From assembly GCA_028285595.1 (NCBI GenBank), contig JANQOW010000045.1:1-64000 (forward strand): a stretch of DNA of 64,000 nt, given 5' to 3'. Made by a program: the position numbers and the translations under genes. Below are positions 9,785 through 19,295 of this stretch, piece by piece (the stretch's first letter is position 1; every line of letters begins with the position of its first letter). Under the pieces are notes generated by a model. That model saw only the letters and a list, made by a program, of their open reading frames with translations. It was not told the DNA's origin and ran no database searches. Origin of the DNA: Hyphomicrobiales bacterium. GTDB lineage: Bacteria > Pseudomonadota > Alphaproteobacteria > Rhizobiales > CAJQND01.

Positions 9785-9879
9785 CGTCATCCCCGCGAAT
9801 GCGGGGACCCAGGGGCTGATTGCTGTGAGCGTGCTGCTCTGGGTCCCGGATATTTGCTGACGCAAGTTCCGGGATGACG
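9785..9879. repeat. Dispersed palindromic intergenic repeat, copy 4
   Basis: Same element; copies 3 and 4 are offset by 146 bp including shared spacer taaaggGT(g/a)aagctgaagccc..cctaatcgtcatccccgcc. Confidence 0.88.
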
Positions 9880-9893
9880 GCGTTGTTGCCCCC

Positions 9894-11024
9894 TCACACC
9901 ATCCCAAGCGCGCGGGCCACAAGCTTCTGGAAGTGATGCACCGCATGCTCGCTGATGGCTGAGCGCTCGCCGTCCACCATGAACCGCCCCTGGTGATAGC
10001 CGAGCGAGTGCAGACCCTTCTGCACATCTTCCACCAAGGACACATCCTCCGGCCCCAGAACATCCTGGAAGTAGTCCAACGCCCGCGCGGCGGTGTCGGT
10101 GATCTCGCCCCCCGCGCCGTGATAGGCAAACACCTGATGGGTCATCTCCGGAGCCGTGGGCAAGAAGGAGAAGGTGGCAATCCCGCCTGTTCCCGGAAAC
10201 TGCGCGAACGCCACCGCGGGCCACAGATAAAGCGTCGTGTTGGAGGTCACCGCACTGGCCGCGTCAAACTCATACGCCGTATTGCTGGAGCGGCACTCGC
10301 CCCATTGGATCGACCAATTGTCATAGGTCTCCACGGTGTACGTGGGCATCTCCACCAAGTCCACAAACGCCTTGTGGGCGGTTGAGCAATGGTAGCACTC
10401 CAACAGATTGTCCCCCACATTCTTCCAGTTGCCCTTGATGTCGAAGACAATCTCCCGCGCGGTGCCAAGCTCGGGCGCGTCAGGACAATGCTCAAGCAAG
10501 CGCGCTTCGGCCCCGGGATAGACCTCGCTCATGGGCCGGGCCTCCGGGTCCAGATTGACAAAGACAAATCCGGCGAACATCTCCACCCGCACCTCGGGCA
10601 GCGAGAACGAGCCCTTGTCGAAGTTCTTCACATGCTCGCAATTGGGCGCCGCCTTCAGCGCACCGTCATGGTCATAACTCCAGGAATGATAAGGACACAC
10701 CAGCAGGTTCCGCGCCGTGCCCTTGCCGCGCAAGAGAGAATGGCCCCGGTGCTGGCACACATTGAAGAAGGCCTTCAGGTCTCCGCTGCGCGTGCGGATC
10801 ACATAAATGCGCTGGTCAAGGATCTCCGCGGTCACGTATTGGCCGGGCTCCTTCACCTCTGAAAGATGAGCCACATAGATCCAGGATTTCAGAAAGATCG
10901 CATCGCGCTCTTCACGCAGCGTCTCCGGCTCATGGTACATCCAGGCAGGAAGCGTATAGGAGCGGCCTGCGTCACCATCGAACATATCAGCAGAAGGGTC
11001 CGGGCGCTTGTAGATCTGATCCAT
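9894..11024 (-). CDS. Rieske [2Fe-2S] non-heme iron oxygenase, alpha subunit (quaternary-amine-oxygenase-like)
   Basis: Rieske ligands CQHRGHSLL..CPYHSWSY; mononuclear iron site NWKNVGDNLLECYHCSTAH. Start MDQIYKRP at 11024 with gggagga upstream. Confidence 0.93.
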   Translation of the reverse strand: MDQIYKRPDPSADMFDGDAGRSYTLPAWMYHEPETLREERDAIFLKSWIYVAHLSEVKEPGQYVTAEILDQRIYVIRTRSGDLKAFFNVCQHRGHSLLRGKGTARNLLVCPYHSWSYDHDGALKAAPNCEHVKNFDKGSFSLPEVRVEMFAGFVFVNLDPEARPMSEVYPGAEARLLEHCPDAPELGTAREIVFDIKGNWKNVGDNLLECYHCSTAHKAFVDLVEMPTYTVETYDNWSIQWGECRSSNTAYEFDAASAVTSNTTLYLWPAVAFAQFPGTGGIATFSFLPTAPEMTHQVFAYHGAGGEITDTAARALDYFQDVLGPEDVSLVEDVQKGLHSLGYHQGRFMVDGERSAISEHAVHHFQKLVARALGMV

Positions 11025-11100
11025 GGCGGATCTCCTCCCAAAGACGGTCAGCACCCGAAAGTATAGCGGAAATCCGGCTGCTGTGCACGGCTCCGGAGCC

Positions 11101-11116
11101 ATATCAATTCTGATAT
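11101..11116. promoter_or_regulatory. Perfect dyad in divergent promoter region
   Basis: ATATCA-attc-TGATAT between divergent starts at 11024 (-) and 11200 (+). Confidence 0.45.
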
Positions 11117-11199
11117 CACCCTCTTGCTCAAATAGCAGTGTACATGGCGGTCCCCGTCCCGCAATATCCTGCCAGAAACGTCAGATAAGGACTGTTCCG

Positions 11200-12036
11200 A
11201 TGAGCGCGTATGTGAAGCCGGCCCATTGGTCCAACCCAAAGAACAAGCTGTTCAAGTACCAGGTGGGCTTCACCAGCCCGCCGCATGACTTCGACGCGGC
11301 CCCGTCCGACTTCCTGCGCATGTGCCCTGAACATGTGGGGGCGCACGGGCGCATGCTGCATGTACCCGATTACGAGCACCGGCTGGACCAGCGCAAACAG
11401 AACTTCGATCTTTTGGAGGAGTTCGTGGAATGCATGGCCAACAACGGGGCCGATGTGTGCGGCCAGGTGGGCTCCAACTGGGTGCACGCCTCAGGCCTCG
11501 GCGTGGAGGGCGTACGCCGGCACTGCGAGATGCTGAGCGAGAAGTATCAAACGCCGTTTCACATGGCCGGCTATGCCATGGTGGAGGCGTTGCGTGACCA
11601 GAACGTGGAGAAGGTGGCCCTCAACGGCGCCTATCACTATCCCGATTGGTGGCAGGGCACGGCCGGCTTCCTGAAAGAGGCCGGGTTCGATGTGCTCTGG
11701 GCCGGAAACTTCCACGACCAGGGCTGGTTCGCCAGCCAGGAAGAGCTAAACGCCTGCATCTGGTGTTTCGACGGAGACCTGGCGGAGAAGAGCTTTGCCT
11801 ATGTAGCCGACAAGGCTCCCAATGCGGACGCTTACCTGATCAACGGCATGTGCAACTTCAGGCGTGCAAGCGATGGGCTGGCCCAGCGCCCAGTGCATCT
11901 GGAAGTCAAACTGGAGGCCATGCTCGGCAAGCCCATCATCAGCCATGACAACGCCCTTTACTGGCGCATCTTCAAAACCCTTGAGCTCGCCCCGCTCACC
12001 CAGCAGGGTCAGCTCTTGTCCTCACTCAAAGGCTAA
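11200..12036 (+). CDS. Asp/Glu racemase superfamily protein (maleate isomerase / arylmalonate decarboxylase-like)
   Basis: Two spaced Cys regions ADVCGQVGSNWVHASG and ADAYLINGMCNFRRASDG, then LEAMLGKPIISHDNALYWRIFKTL, which resembles the maleate isomerase C-terminal signature. Confidence 0.68.
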   Translation: MSAYVKPAHWSNPKNKLFKYQVGFTSPPHDFDAAPSDFLRMCPEHVGAHGRMLHVPDYEHRLDQRKQNFDLLEEFVECMANNGADVCGQVGSNWVHASGLGVEGVRRHCEMLSEKYQTPFHMAGYAMVEALRDQNVEKVALNGAYHYPDWWQGTAGFLKEAGFDVLWAGNFHDQGWFASQEELNACIWCFDGDLAEKSFAYVADKAPNADAYLINGMCNFRRASDGLAQRPVHLEVKLEAMLGKPIISHDNALYWRIFKTLELAPLTQQGQLLSSLKG

Positions 12037-12040
12037 CTTC

Positions 12041-12796
12041 ATGCACAAGATCCTTGCGCTCTGGGCGGTACCGCGCTCAACCTCCACCGCGTTCGAATGG
12101 ATGATGCGCCAGCGCGGCGATATGGACTGTTTCCATGAGCCCTTCGGTGAAGCCTGGTACCAGGGCGAGACCCCGCTCTGGCCCCGGTTTGAGGAGGGCG
12201 GCGTGCGCACCCCCGGCCTGACGTTGGAAAGCGTATGGGAAACGCTCCAAGCTGCGGCCCGCAAAGGTCCGGTCTTTTCCAAAGACTTCCCGCTTTATAT
12301 TGATCACATGTGGACCGATGCGTTTCTGGACAACTTCACCCACAGTTTCCTGATCCGCGATCCGGCCAAGACCATCACCTCGATGTATGCCAGGTGGCCT
12401 GACTTCCATGAAAAAGAACTGGGCTTTCCCGAACAGCGCGAGCTGTTCGACCTGTTGGCCGAGAAAACCGGCCAGGCGCCTCCCGTGCTGGACAGTGATG
12501 ATCTTTTGGAAGACCCCCACGGAATGGTCGAGGTTTGGTGCGAGGCGGTGGGCATCCCTTTCCTGCCGGAAGCCCTTAGCTGGGAGCCTGGCGCGCGCGA
12601 TGAGGTGAGCTGGTGGGACGGCGGTTCGTTCCACGCAAATCTGCGCAACTCCGATGGCCTCAAACCGCAGAAGCGCAAGTATATCGACATTGCCCAAGCC
12701 CCCGACCGGGTGAAGGAAATCCATGAACGGATGCTCCCGCACTACGAACACCTTCACAGCCACCGGCTACAGAACAAAGGACAACGCGCCGCATGA
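12041..12796 (+). CDS. PAPS-dependent sulfotransferase-like protein
   Basis: 5'-phosphosulfate-loop-like [19 protein letters not shown] and 3'-phosphate-region-like [22 protein letters not shown]; lies directly before an APS kinase. Confidence 0.78.
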   Translation: MHKILALWAVPRSTSTAFEWMMRQRGDMDCFHEPFGEAWYQGETPLWPRFEEGGVRTPGLTLESVWETLQAAARKGPVFSKDFPLYIDHMWTDAFLDNFTHSFLIRDPAKTITSMYARWPDFHEKELGFPEQRELFDLLAEKTGQAPPVLDSDDLLEDPHGMVEVWCEAVGIPFLPEALSWEPGARDEVSWWDGGSFHANLRNSDGLKPQKRKYIDIAQAPDRVKEIHERMLPHYEHLHSHRLQNKGQRAA

Positions 12797-13440
12797 CCAG
12801 CTCATCCGACACCGCCGCCTCCCCCTTGCCTCAGCAGTCCAGCAATGTGGAATGGCACGGGATGAAGATCGACAAGACCTTGCGGGCCACCTCCAACGGT
12901 CAAAAGCCGTGCGTCTTGTGGTTCACCGGCCTTTCAGGCGCGGGCAAATCCACCATCGCCGACAAGCTGGAACAAAAGCTCTATCAGGCGGGCAAGCGCA
13001 CCTATCTCCTGGACGGCGATAATGTGCGCCATGGTCTGAACCGGGACTTGGGCTTTTCCGACGACGACCGGGTGGAGAACATCCGCCGCATCGCGGAGAT
13101 GTCCAGACTGTTCGTGGATGCAGGACTGATCGTCCTGGTCTCGTTCATCTCGCCCTTCCGGGCCGAGCGCGAGATGGCGCGCGCTTTGATGGAAGACGGC
13201 GAGTTCATCGAGATCTATGTGGACACGCCGCTCACCGTGTGTGAGGAGCGCGACCCCAAAGGGCTCTACAAGAAGGCGCGGGCCGGCGAGATCAAGCAGT
13301 TCACCGGCATCGATTCAGCCTACGAGCCGCCACAAGACCCTGAAGTGGTTCTGAAGGCAGACCGGCACGGACCGGATGAACTGGCCGATCAGATCATCGG
13401 GTTCCTGGAAGAGCGCAGCTACATGATGCAATGGCGGTAG
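12793..13440 (+). CDS. cysC: Adenylylsulfate (APS) kinase
   Basis: [23 protein letters not shown]-loop, [55 protein letters not shown] overlap with the sulfotransferase gene. Confidence 0.97.
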   Translation: MTSSSDTAASPLPQQSSNVEWHGMKIDKTLRATSNGQKPCVLWFTGLSGAGKSTIADKLEQKLYQAGKRTYLLDGDNVRHGLNRDLGFSDDDRVENIRRIAEMSRLFVDAGLIVLVSFISPFRAEREMARALMEDGEFIEIYVDTPLTVCEERDPKGLYKKARAGEIKQFTGIDSAYEPPQDPEVVLKADRHGPDELADQIIGFLEERSYMMQWR

Positions 13441-13449
13441 TCACCGGCC

Positions 13450-15234
13450 TCACTCGGCAGCCGGTGCCATCTCTTCAGGTGGCGCGACCACCACGCGGTT
13501 GCGCCCGGCTTCCTTGGCCTTATAGAGCGCCTGATCAGCCCGGTTGAGCGCCTTCTCGTAGCGTTTGTCTCGTTGGTCGGTTTGTGTGACGCCAATGCTC
13601 ACCGTCACATCGATGGTTGGGTTGCCCGAACAGAATTGGTGCCCCTCCACCGCCTCGCGCAAGCGTTCTGCGGTGGAGAAGCCACCGCCCATGCTGGTCT
13701 CCGGCAAGAACGCCGCGAACTCTTCACCGCCATACCGGCACACCACGTCGGGCGTTCTGAGCACGTCGGAGAGGATCTCCGCCAGCTCTTTCAGCACCAC
13801 ATCTCCCGTGAGGTGCCCGAACGTGTCGTTGATGGTCTTGAAGTGATCCACATCGATCAGGAGCACGCTCATCGTCCCGCCATAGCGGCGCACGCGCTCA
13901 TGCTCCTGAGCAATCCGGTCCATAAAGGCCCGGCGGTTTGAGAGCCCGGTTAAGGCATCGGTGATCGAAAGACGTTCCAGCTCATGCTCGCGCCGTTTGG
14001 CCTCGGTAATGTCCACCCGGATGCCAACCGTGCCCCCATCTTTGGTCTTGCGCTCTTCAATGCGCAGCCACCGGCCATTATCCAGGCGCTGTTCAATGGG
14101 ATCGCCAGGGTTTTGATGGGCCTCGAGGCGCTTCTCGATCCACGCCTCTTCCCGGTCGGTTGCTTCGGGATATTGACCGCACGCCACCCCGCCTCTGATG
14201 ACTTCCTCAAAGGTGACCCCCGGTGCCATCAGATGAGCGCTCTTTGTGTACATGGAGCGATACTGTTCGTTGAAGACCCTCAGCCGATCCTCGTTGTCGT
14301 AATAGGCAAAGCCGTCAGGCATCGCGTTGATGGCATCATTGAGGCGCCCCTCGGAGGCTTTGAGCTCCTGCTCGATGCGACGCCGGCCGGACACATCGAT
14401 GACGAGCGCCACCAGTCCATGCACCTCACCCTCGTCGTCTATGTCGGGGACATAGGAGATTTCGACATATCTGGTCACCCCGTCCGGGTAGGTGACTTCT
14501 GCGTGCCGTCGAACCTTTTCGCCGCGCAGGGCTTGCGAGATCCAGGGCTCGATCTTGATCGCGGTGTCCAGGCCCAGCACCTCTTTGTAGCTGAGACCAA
14601 TAAGCTCCTCGCGCGTGCTGTTGTACCAGGCTTCAGCGGTGCGATTGACGAACCGGAGCGTGCCGTCCGCGCTGAGATAGTTGACCAATTCCGGCAGCGA
14701 GTTTGCAATCAGGTGAAGCAAGCTCTCGTTTGCCGCCACTTCCTTGTGGCTTTGCTCGCGCTGGGTCACGTCGCGGATCGCGCCCAGATACCCCAGCAGA
14801 TCGCCCCGGCTGTCGCGCAGGGGCGTGCCAATGGTCTCGCCGGTAAACACCTCGCCGCTCTTGCGACGGTATTGAACCTGATAGGGCGCGAGCTGTTCCT
14901 CAGCGCTCAGATTGAACCGCTCCTTGCCCCGAACCTCGAACTCCTCAAGGCTTTCGTACAGCATCGCGGTATTCTGACCGACCAACTCTTCGGTGCGATA
15001 TCCAAACAAACTGGTAACACCCGGATTGGAGATCCGGATCGACCGCTCCTTGTCGGCGATCATCAATCCATCAGGCAGGCTGTTGAACACGCTCATGAAG
15101 AGCTCGTTGTTCCTGCGTTGGGCGTTAAGTTCTGTTTGGAGCCGCTCGTTCTCTTTCAGCAGCGACAGGACCAGAGCGGCTTGCTCGCTCTCCTCCTCGT
15201 CGCGCTCGGCATCTTCGACGAGCTTAAGCTTCAT
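13450..15234 (-). CDS. Multi-PAS sensor diguanylate cyclase
   Basis: Several PAS/PAC segments, then LSITDALTGLSNRRAF...RYGGEEFAAFLPET (GGEEF). Start at MKLKLVEDAERDEEE. Confidence 0.92.
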   Translation of the reverse strand: MKLKLVEDAERDEEESEQAALVLSLLKENERLQTELNAQRRNNELFMSVFNSLPDGLMIADKERSIRISNPGVTSLFGYRTEELVGQNTAMLYESLEEFEVRGKERFNLSAEEQLAPYQVQYRRKSGEVFTGETIGTPLRDSRGDLLGYLGAIRDVTQREQSHKEVAANESLLHLIANSLPELVNYLSADGTLRFVNRTAEAWYNSTREELIGLSYKEVLGLDTAIKIEPWISQALRGEKVRRHAEVTYPDGVTRYVEISYVPDIDDEGEVHGLVALVIDVSGRRRIEQELKASEGRLNDAINAMPDGFAYYDNEDRLRVFNEQYRSMYTKSAHLMAPGVTFEEVIRGGVACGQYPEATDREEAWIEKRLEAHQNPGDPIEQRLDNGRWLRIEERKTKDGGTVGIRVDITEAKRREHELERLSITDALTGLSNRRAFMDRIAQEHERVRRYGGTMSVLLIDVDHFKTINDTFGHLTGDVVLKELAEILSDVLRTPDVVCRYGGEEFAAFLPETSMGGGFSTAERLREAVEGHQFCSGNPTIDVTVSIGVTQTDQRDKRYEKALNRADQALYKAKEAGRNRVVVAPPEEMAPAAE

Positions 15235-15414
15235 TCTGGACCTCCCAGCAACACCCCGGAAGCGCGCGGCTTGCACGCCTCATGGCAAACTCAAAATCGG
15301 TGGTGGGAAGACTTCATGCTCTCTAAAGCGCACGTCATGTGCACCTGAGCCCGCCAGAAGACGACGTTACCTTGGATCGGTAAACCAAACGTGTCTGCAA
15401 AGGCGGATAAAACG

Positions 15415-15512
15415 GTCACGGAGGCGCGCAGCCCATAGGACTGACATAGGCCGAGCGGCGCCTCCGCAACCTTCGTCATGGTCAGTCGTGTGGGGCAGGC
15501 CTGACCATGGGT
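15415..15512. repeat. Two consecutive perfect inverted repeats downstream of the fasciclin gene
   Basis: CGGAGGCGC (15419-15427) with GCGCCTCCG (15458-15466); CATGGTCAG (15477-15485) with CTGACCATG (15501-15509). Confidence 0.6.
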
Positions 15513-15523
15513 GTTGGCAGGGA

Positions 15524-16009
15524 TTAGCTGCCCGGCAGGATCACTTTGTCGATCACGTGGATCACGCCGTTGTCTGCAGCAACATCAGCTTGGGTCACCT
15601 TGGCTTCGTTGATGGTCACACCGGAGGTTGCATCGATCTTCACTTCGCTGCCTTCCACGGTTTTGACCGACATCATCTTGCCTGCGATGTCGCTGGACAT
15701 CACCTTGCCCGGGATCACGTGATAGGTCAGCACCTGCACGAGCTTGTCTTTGTTTTCGGGCTTCAGCAGATCTTCCACCGTGCCGGCGGGCAGAGCTTTG
15801 AACGCTTCATCGGTCGGCGCGAAAACGGTGAACGGACCATCGCCCTTCAACGTGTCGACCAGGCCCGCAGCCTTCACGGCGGCAACCAATGTGCCGAAGG
15901 AGCCGGCGCCCATGGCCGTGTCGACAATGTCTTTAGCTTGTACGGCTGCTGCGCTGAGGGTCATTGCGGCGGCGGTTGCGGTCGTCAGAACCAGTTTACG
16001 AAAGTTCAT
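15524..16009 (-). CDS. Secreted fasciclin (FAS1) domain protein
   Basis: [47 protein letters not shown] and [13 protein letters not shown]. Confidence 0.95.
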   Translation of the reverse strand: MNFRKLVLTTATAAAMTLSAAAVQAKDIVDTAMGAGSFGTLVAAVKAAGLVDTLKGDGPFTVFAPTDEAFKALPAGTVEDLLKPENKDKLVQVLTYHVIPGKVMSSDIAGKMMSVKTVEGSEVKIDATSGVTINEAKVTQADVAADNGVIHVIDKVILPGS

Positions 16010-16146
16010 GTGCGTTGTTCCTTTTCAGTCGTGGGGGATAACACGCCGAAAAACGCACTTTCGGTGGTTTTAGATCTGCGCCTTACAGAAACGTGAAGAC
16101 GTCATTTTGCCCTCCGCGGGCCACTCACAGATCGGTGATCGCACGC

Positions 16147-17355
16147 TCATGCATCGCTGCGCCGAACCGCAATGCCTGGCCGTTTTCTGAGGTCTTCCGC
16201 CAAAGCCAAGCCCAAGCCTGGGCGTTCACTCACAGCAATTCTGCCATGGTCCAACGGCGGCGGCTGATCCACATACTCATGATACCAACCATAATAGAAC
16301 GCGCGGGTGATCTCCTGTTCGGCCACATTGGGCGCGGCCAACGCCAGATGGGTGGAGGCAGCCAAGGTCACCGGCCCTGAGCAATCATGAAACGCAATGG
16401 GCAGCCCGTGGGCTTCGGCGAGGCCGGCGGCTTTGCGCGCAAAGCTGATGCCGCCGCCCCAGGTCACATCGATGATCGGCACCGAAACACCGCCGCCGGC
16501 CACCAAGGTGCGGATCTGCCCCAATCCCCCTAAGGTTTCCCCACCGGCAATCGGCGCGTCGGTGGCCGCAGCCACCTCTGCCAGATCTTCAATGCGATCC
16601 ATCCAGATCGGATCTTCAATCCAGTCCGGCCCGATATCCTCCAGGCCCGCGGCAATCTTTTTGGCGGCAGGCACAGTCCACAGCCCATGCAGCTCCGCCT
16701 TGATCGCCATCTTGTCCCCATGCGCCTTGCGAATGCGCTCAAACGGCTCCAGCGCCGTTTTCAGATCTGCCGTTGAGATGTCCGCCCCATCCGCTGCCCC
16801 TTCGGCGAAGTCGAACGGCCAGATCTTCATGGATGTAATGCCCATTTCGAGCAGCTCTGCCGCAACCTCTTCCGGCCGGTTCAGAAAACCATCCAGGTCC
16901 TCAAAGCGGCGCCCTTTGAGCTCGCCGGCTCCGCCAAGACCGAAGTTCCCCGGCCGCACGTCCGATGTCTGGGACACGTAATCGGGGCCCGCGCAGGTGT
17001 TGTAGACTTTGATGGAAGGCCGGAAGGGGCCGCCCAGAAGTTCGGTGATTGGCATGCCCGCCCGCTTGCCGGCGAGATCCCACAAGGCCACGTCCACCGC
17101 GGAGACCGCCCGCATCTCAACCCCGGTGCCGAAGAACCCTGTATATGGAATGATTTTGCGGGTCAGCCGCTCAATCCCGGCAGCCGCCTCGCCCAACAGC
17201 AAGGGCGCGATGCGCTCATGCACATCGGCCTCAACGCCCCCTGCCCCGAACCAGCTCTCCCCAAGCCCGCTCACCCCTTCATCGGTATGCACCACCACCC
17301 AGATCACACTGGGCCGCTCGGCAGGTCTGATGGTCTCCAGCGCGGTGATCTTCAT
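16147..17355 (-). CDS. Mandelate racemase / muconate lactonizing enzyme family protein (enolase superfamily)
   Basis: MKITALETIRPAERPSVIWVVVHTDEGVSGLGES..., catalytic-region IEDPIWMD, DAPIAGGETLGG. Confidence 0.88.
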   Translation of the reverse strand: MKITALETIRPAERPSVIWVVVHTDEGVSGLGESWFGAGGVEADVHERIAPLLLGEAAAGIERLTRKIIPYTGFFGTGVEMRAVSAVDVALWDLAGKRAGMPITELLGGPFRPSIKVYNTCAGPDYVSQTSDVRPGNFGLGGAGELKGRRFEDLDGFLNRPEEVAAELLEMGITSMKIWPFDFAEGAADGADISTADLKTALEPFERIRKAHGDKMAIKAELHGLWTVPAAKKIAAGLEDIGPDWIEDPIWMDRIEDLAEVAAATDAPIAGGETLGGLGQIRTLVAGGGVSVPIIDVTWGGGISFARKAAGLAEAHGLPIAFHDCSGPVTLAASTHLALAAPNVAEQEITRAFYYGWYHEYVDQPPPLDHGRIAVSERPGLGLALAEDLRKRPGIAVRRSDA

Positions 17356-17472
17356 AAGGCTCGGTCTCCAAGGTTGATCAGATAAGTTTTCGGATTTGTG
17401 ATTGTGTGTCAATTGCCACTAAATCTGAGAAGACGCATGACGCCACCCTCAGATCGCGCTAAAAGGACGCCT

Positions 17473-18648
17473 ATGTTCATCACCTTCTTTCATGACCTCA
17501 AGTCCGCCGGCGTGCCGGTGACCTTGAAGGAATATCTCACCCTCATGGAAGCCCTGGAGGCGCCTGTGGTTCATGGGTCGGTGGAAGATTTTTACTATCT
17601 CTCCCGCGCCGCTCTGGTGAAGGATGAGCGCAATCTGGATCGGTTTGATCAGGTGTTCGGCCACACCTTCAAAGGCCTCGACCTGATGAGCGAGGAAGAG
17701 GTGGTGGACATCCCCCACGAATGGCTCGCCAAGATGAACGAGAAGTTCCTGACCGAGGAAGAGAAGGCTGAGATCGAAGCCCTCGGCGGCTGGGAAAAGA
17801 TCATGGAGGAGCTGAAGAAGCGCCTGGAAGAGCAGGAAAAGCGGCACCAGGGCGGCAACAAGTGGATCGGCACCGCCGGCACCTCCCCTTTCGGCGCCTA
17901 CGGCTATAATCCCGCCGGCATCCGCATCGGCCAGGCGGAAAGCCGCCATCGCCGCGCCATCAAAGTCTGGGACAAGCGCGAATACAAAGATCTGGATGAC
18001 ACGGTTGAGCTCGGCACCCGCAACATCAAAGTTGCGCTGAGGCGCTTACGGAAGTTTGCCCGCGAAGGGGCCGCCGAAGAGCTCGATCTGGATGGTACCA
18101 TCCGCGGCACCGCTGAAAAAGGCTGGCTGGACATCCAGATGATGCCGGAACGGCGCAACACTGTGAAAGTGCTGCTGTTTTTCGATGTGGGCGGCTCCAT
18201 GGACCCGTTCATCAAGTCCACCGAAGAGCTCTTCTCGGCCGCGCGCACCGAGTTCAAGCATATGGAATACTTCTATTTCCACAATTGCCTTTATGAGTTC
18301 GTCTGGAAGAACAACCGCCGGCGCCATACAGAGCGCACCGACACCTGGGACGTGCTCCACACCTACCCGCACGACTACAAGGTGATTTTCGTGGGCGATG
18401 CATCCATGAGCCCGTTTGAGATCACCCATCCGGGCGGCTCCGTGGAGCATATGAACCCGGAAGCCGGCGCCCATTGGCTGCAGCGGGTGACCAACATCTA
18501 TGAGAGCTGCGTGTGGCTCAATCCGTCACCGGAGAAATATTGGCACTACACGCCCTCCACACAGATGATCCAGCAGATCTTTTCAGACCGCATGTTCCCG
18601 CTCACACTGGAGGGCTTGGATGGGGCCATGCGCGAGCTTGTGCGCTGA
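17473..18648 (+). CDS. VWA domain-containing CoxE-like protein
   Basis: KVLLFFDVGGSMDPFIKSTEELFSAARTEFKHMEYFYFHNCLYEFVWKNN, MIDAS-like DxGxS. Confidence 0.88.
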   Translation: MFITFFHDLKSAGVPVTLKEYLTLMEALEAPVVHGSVEDFYYLSRAALVKDERNLDRFDQVFGHTFKGLDLMSEEEVVDIPHEWLAKMNEKFLTEEEKAEIEALGGWEKIMEELKKRLEEQEKRHQGGNKWIGTAGTSPFGAYGYNPAGIRIGQAESRHRRAIKVWDKREYKDLDDTVELGTRNIKVALRRLRKFAREGAAEELDLDGTIRGTAEKGWLDIQMMPERRNTVKVLLFFDVGGSMDPFIKSTEELFSAARTEFKHMEYFYFHNCLYEFVWKNNRRRHTERTDTWDVLHTYPHDYKVIFVGDASMSPFEITHPGGSVEHMNPEAGAHWLQRVTNIYESCVWLNPSPEKYWHYTPSTQMIQQIFSDRMFPLTLEGLDGAMRELVR

Positions 18649-18649
18649 G

Positions 18650-19198
18650 ATGAGCCAGCCTGTCCTCGTCATCATCGACGTGCAAACCGCCGCGGATGAT
18701 CCCAAATGGGGGCCGCGCAACAACCCCGAGGCCGAAACGTGCATCGCCGCGCTGCTCGCCGCCTGGCGCAACGCAGAAGCGCCGGTTTGGCATATTCGCC
18801 ACGACTCGGTGGAACCCGGCTCGCCTTACCGCCCGGAGCTGCCGACGAACGCCTTTAAACCACAATCCATGCCTCAAGCTGGCGAGCCCGTTACCGGCAA
18901 GACCACCAACAGCGCGTTCATCGGCACCGATTTTGAAAATCTGCTGAAACAGGCAGGCCACAACAAGCTCGTCATGTGCGGGGTACAGACCAACAATTGC
19001 GTGGAATCCTCAGTGCGGCACGCCGGAAACCTGGGCTTTGAGACCTATGTGGTTGCCGATGCCTGCTGGACCTCCGACAAACGCGACCTCACAGGCCGCT
19101 TGTGGCCGGCTGAGGACGTGCACCAACTTTCTCTTGCCAAAATGCACGGCGAATATGCTGAGGTGATCGACAGCGCGACGGCCATCACCATGGTGTGA
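18650..19198 (+). CDS. Isochorismatase-family cysteine hydrolase
   Basis: VLVIIDVQTAADDPKWG...LVMCGVQTNNCVESSVRHAGNLGFETYVVADAC; nucleophile Cys in GVQTNNCVESS. Confidence 0.92.
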   Translation: MSQPVLVIIDVQTAADDPKWGPRNNPEAETCIAALLAAWRNAEAPVWHIRHDSVEPGSPYRPELPTNAFKPQSMPQAGEPVTGKTTNSAFIGTDFENLLKQAGHNKLVMCGVQTNNCVESSVRHAGNLGFETYVVADACWTSDKRDLTGRLWPAEDVHQLSLAKMHGEYAEVIDSATAITMV

Positions 19199-19295
19199 GT
19201 TTTGCTGCTGCCTGGCGATCAGGTACACTTGGCCCAACCTGGAATCGTTCGCCCATAGACTTTTAACTCCCCAACAAGGAACTTGCGGAACAGCA

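Noticed and set aside
9501-9879. Possible CRISPR array
   Set aside because: Copies are about 87-95 bp, internally palindromic, and the spacers are themselves repeated; no cas genes nearby.
9424-10129. Minus-strand ORFs 9424..9624 and 9767..10129 sharing SRNLRQQISGTQSST
   Set aside because: The shared peptide is only a translation of the intergenic palindromic repeat.
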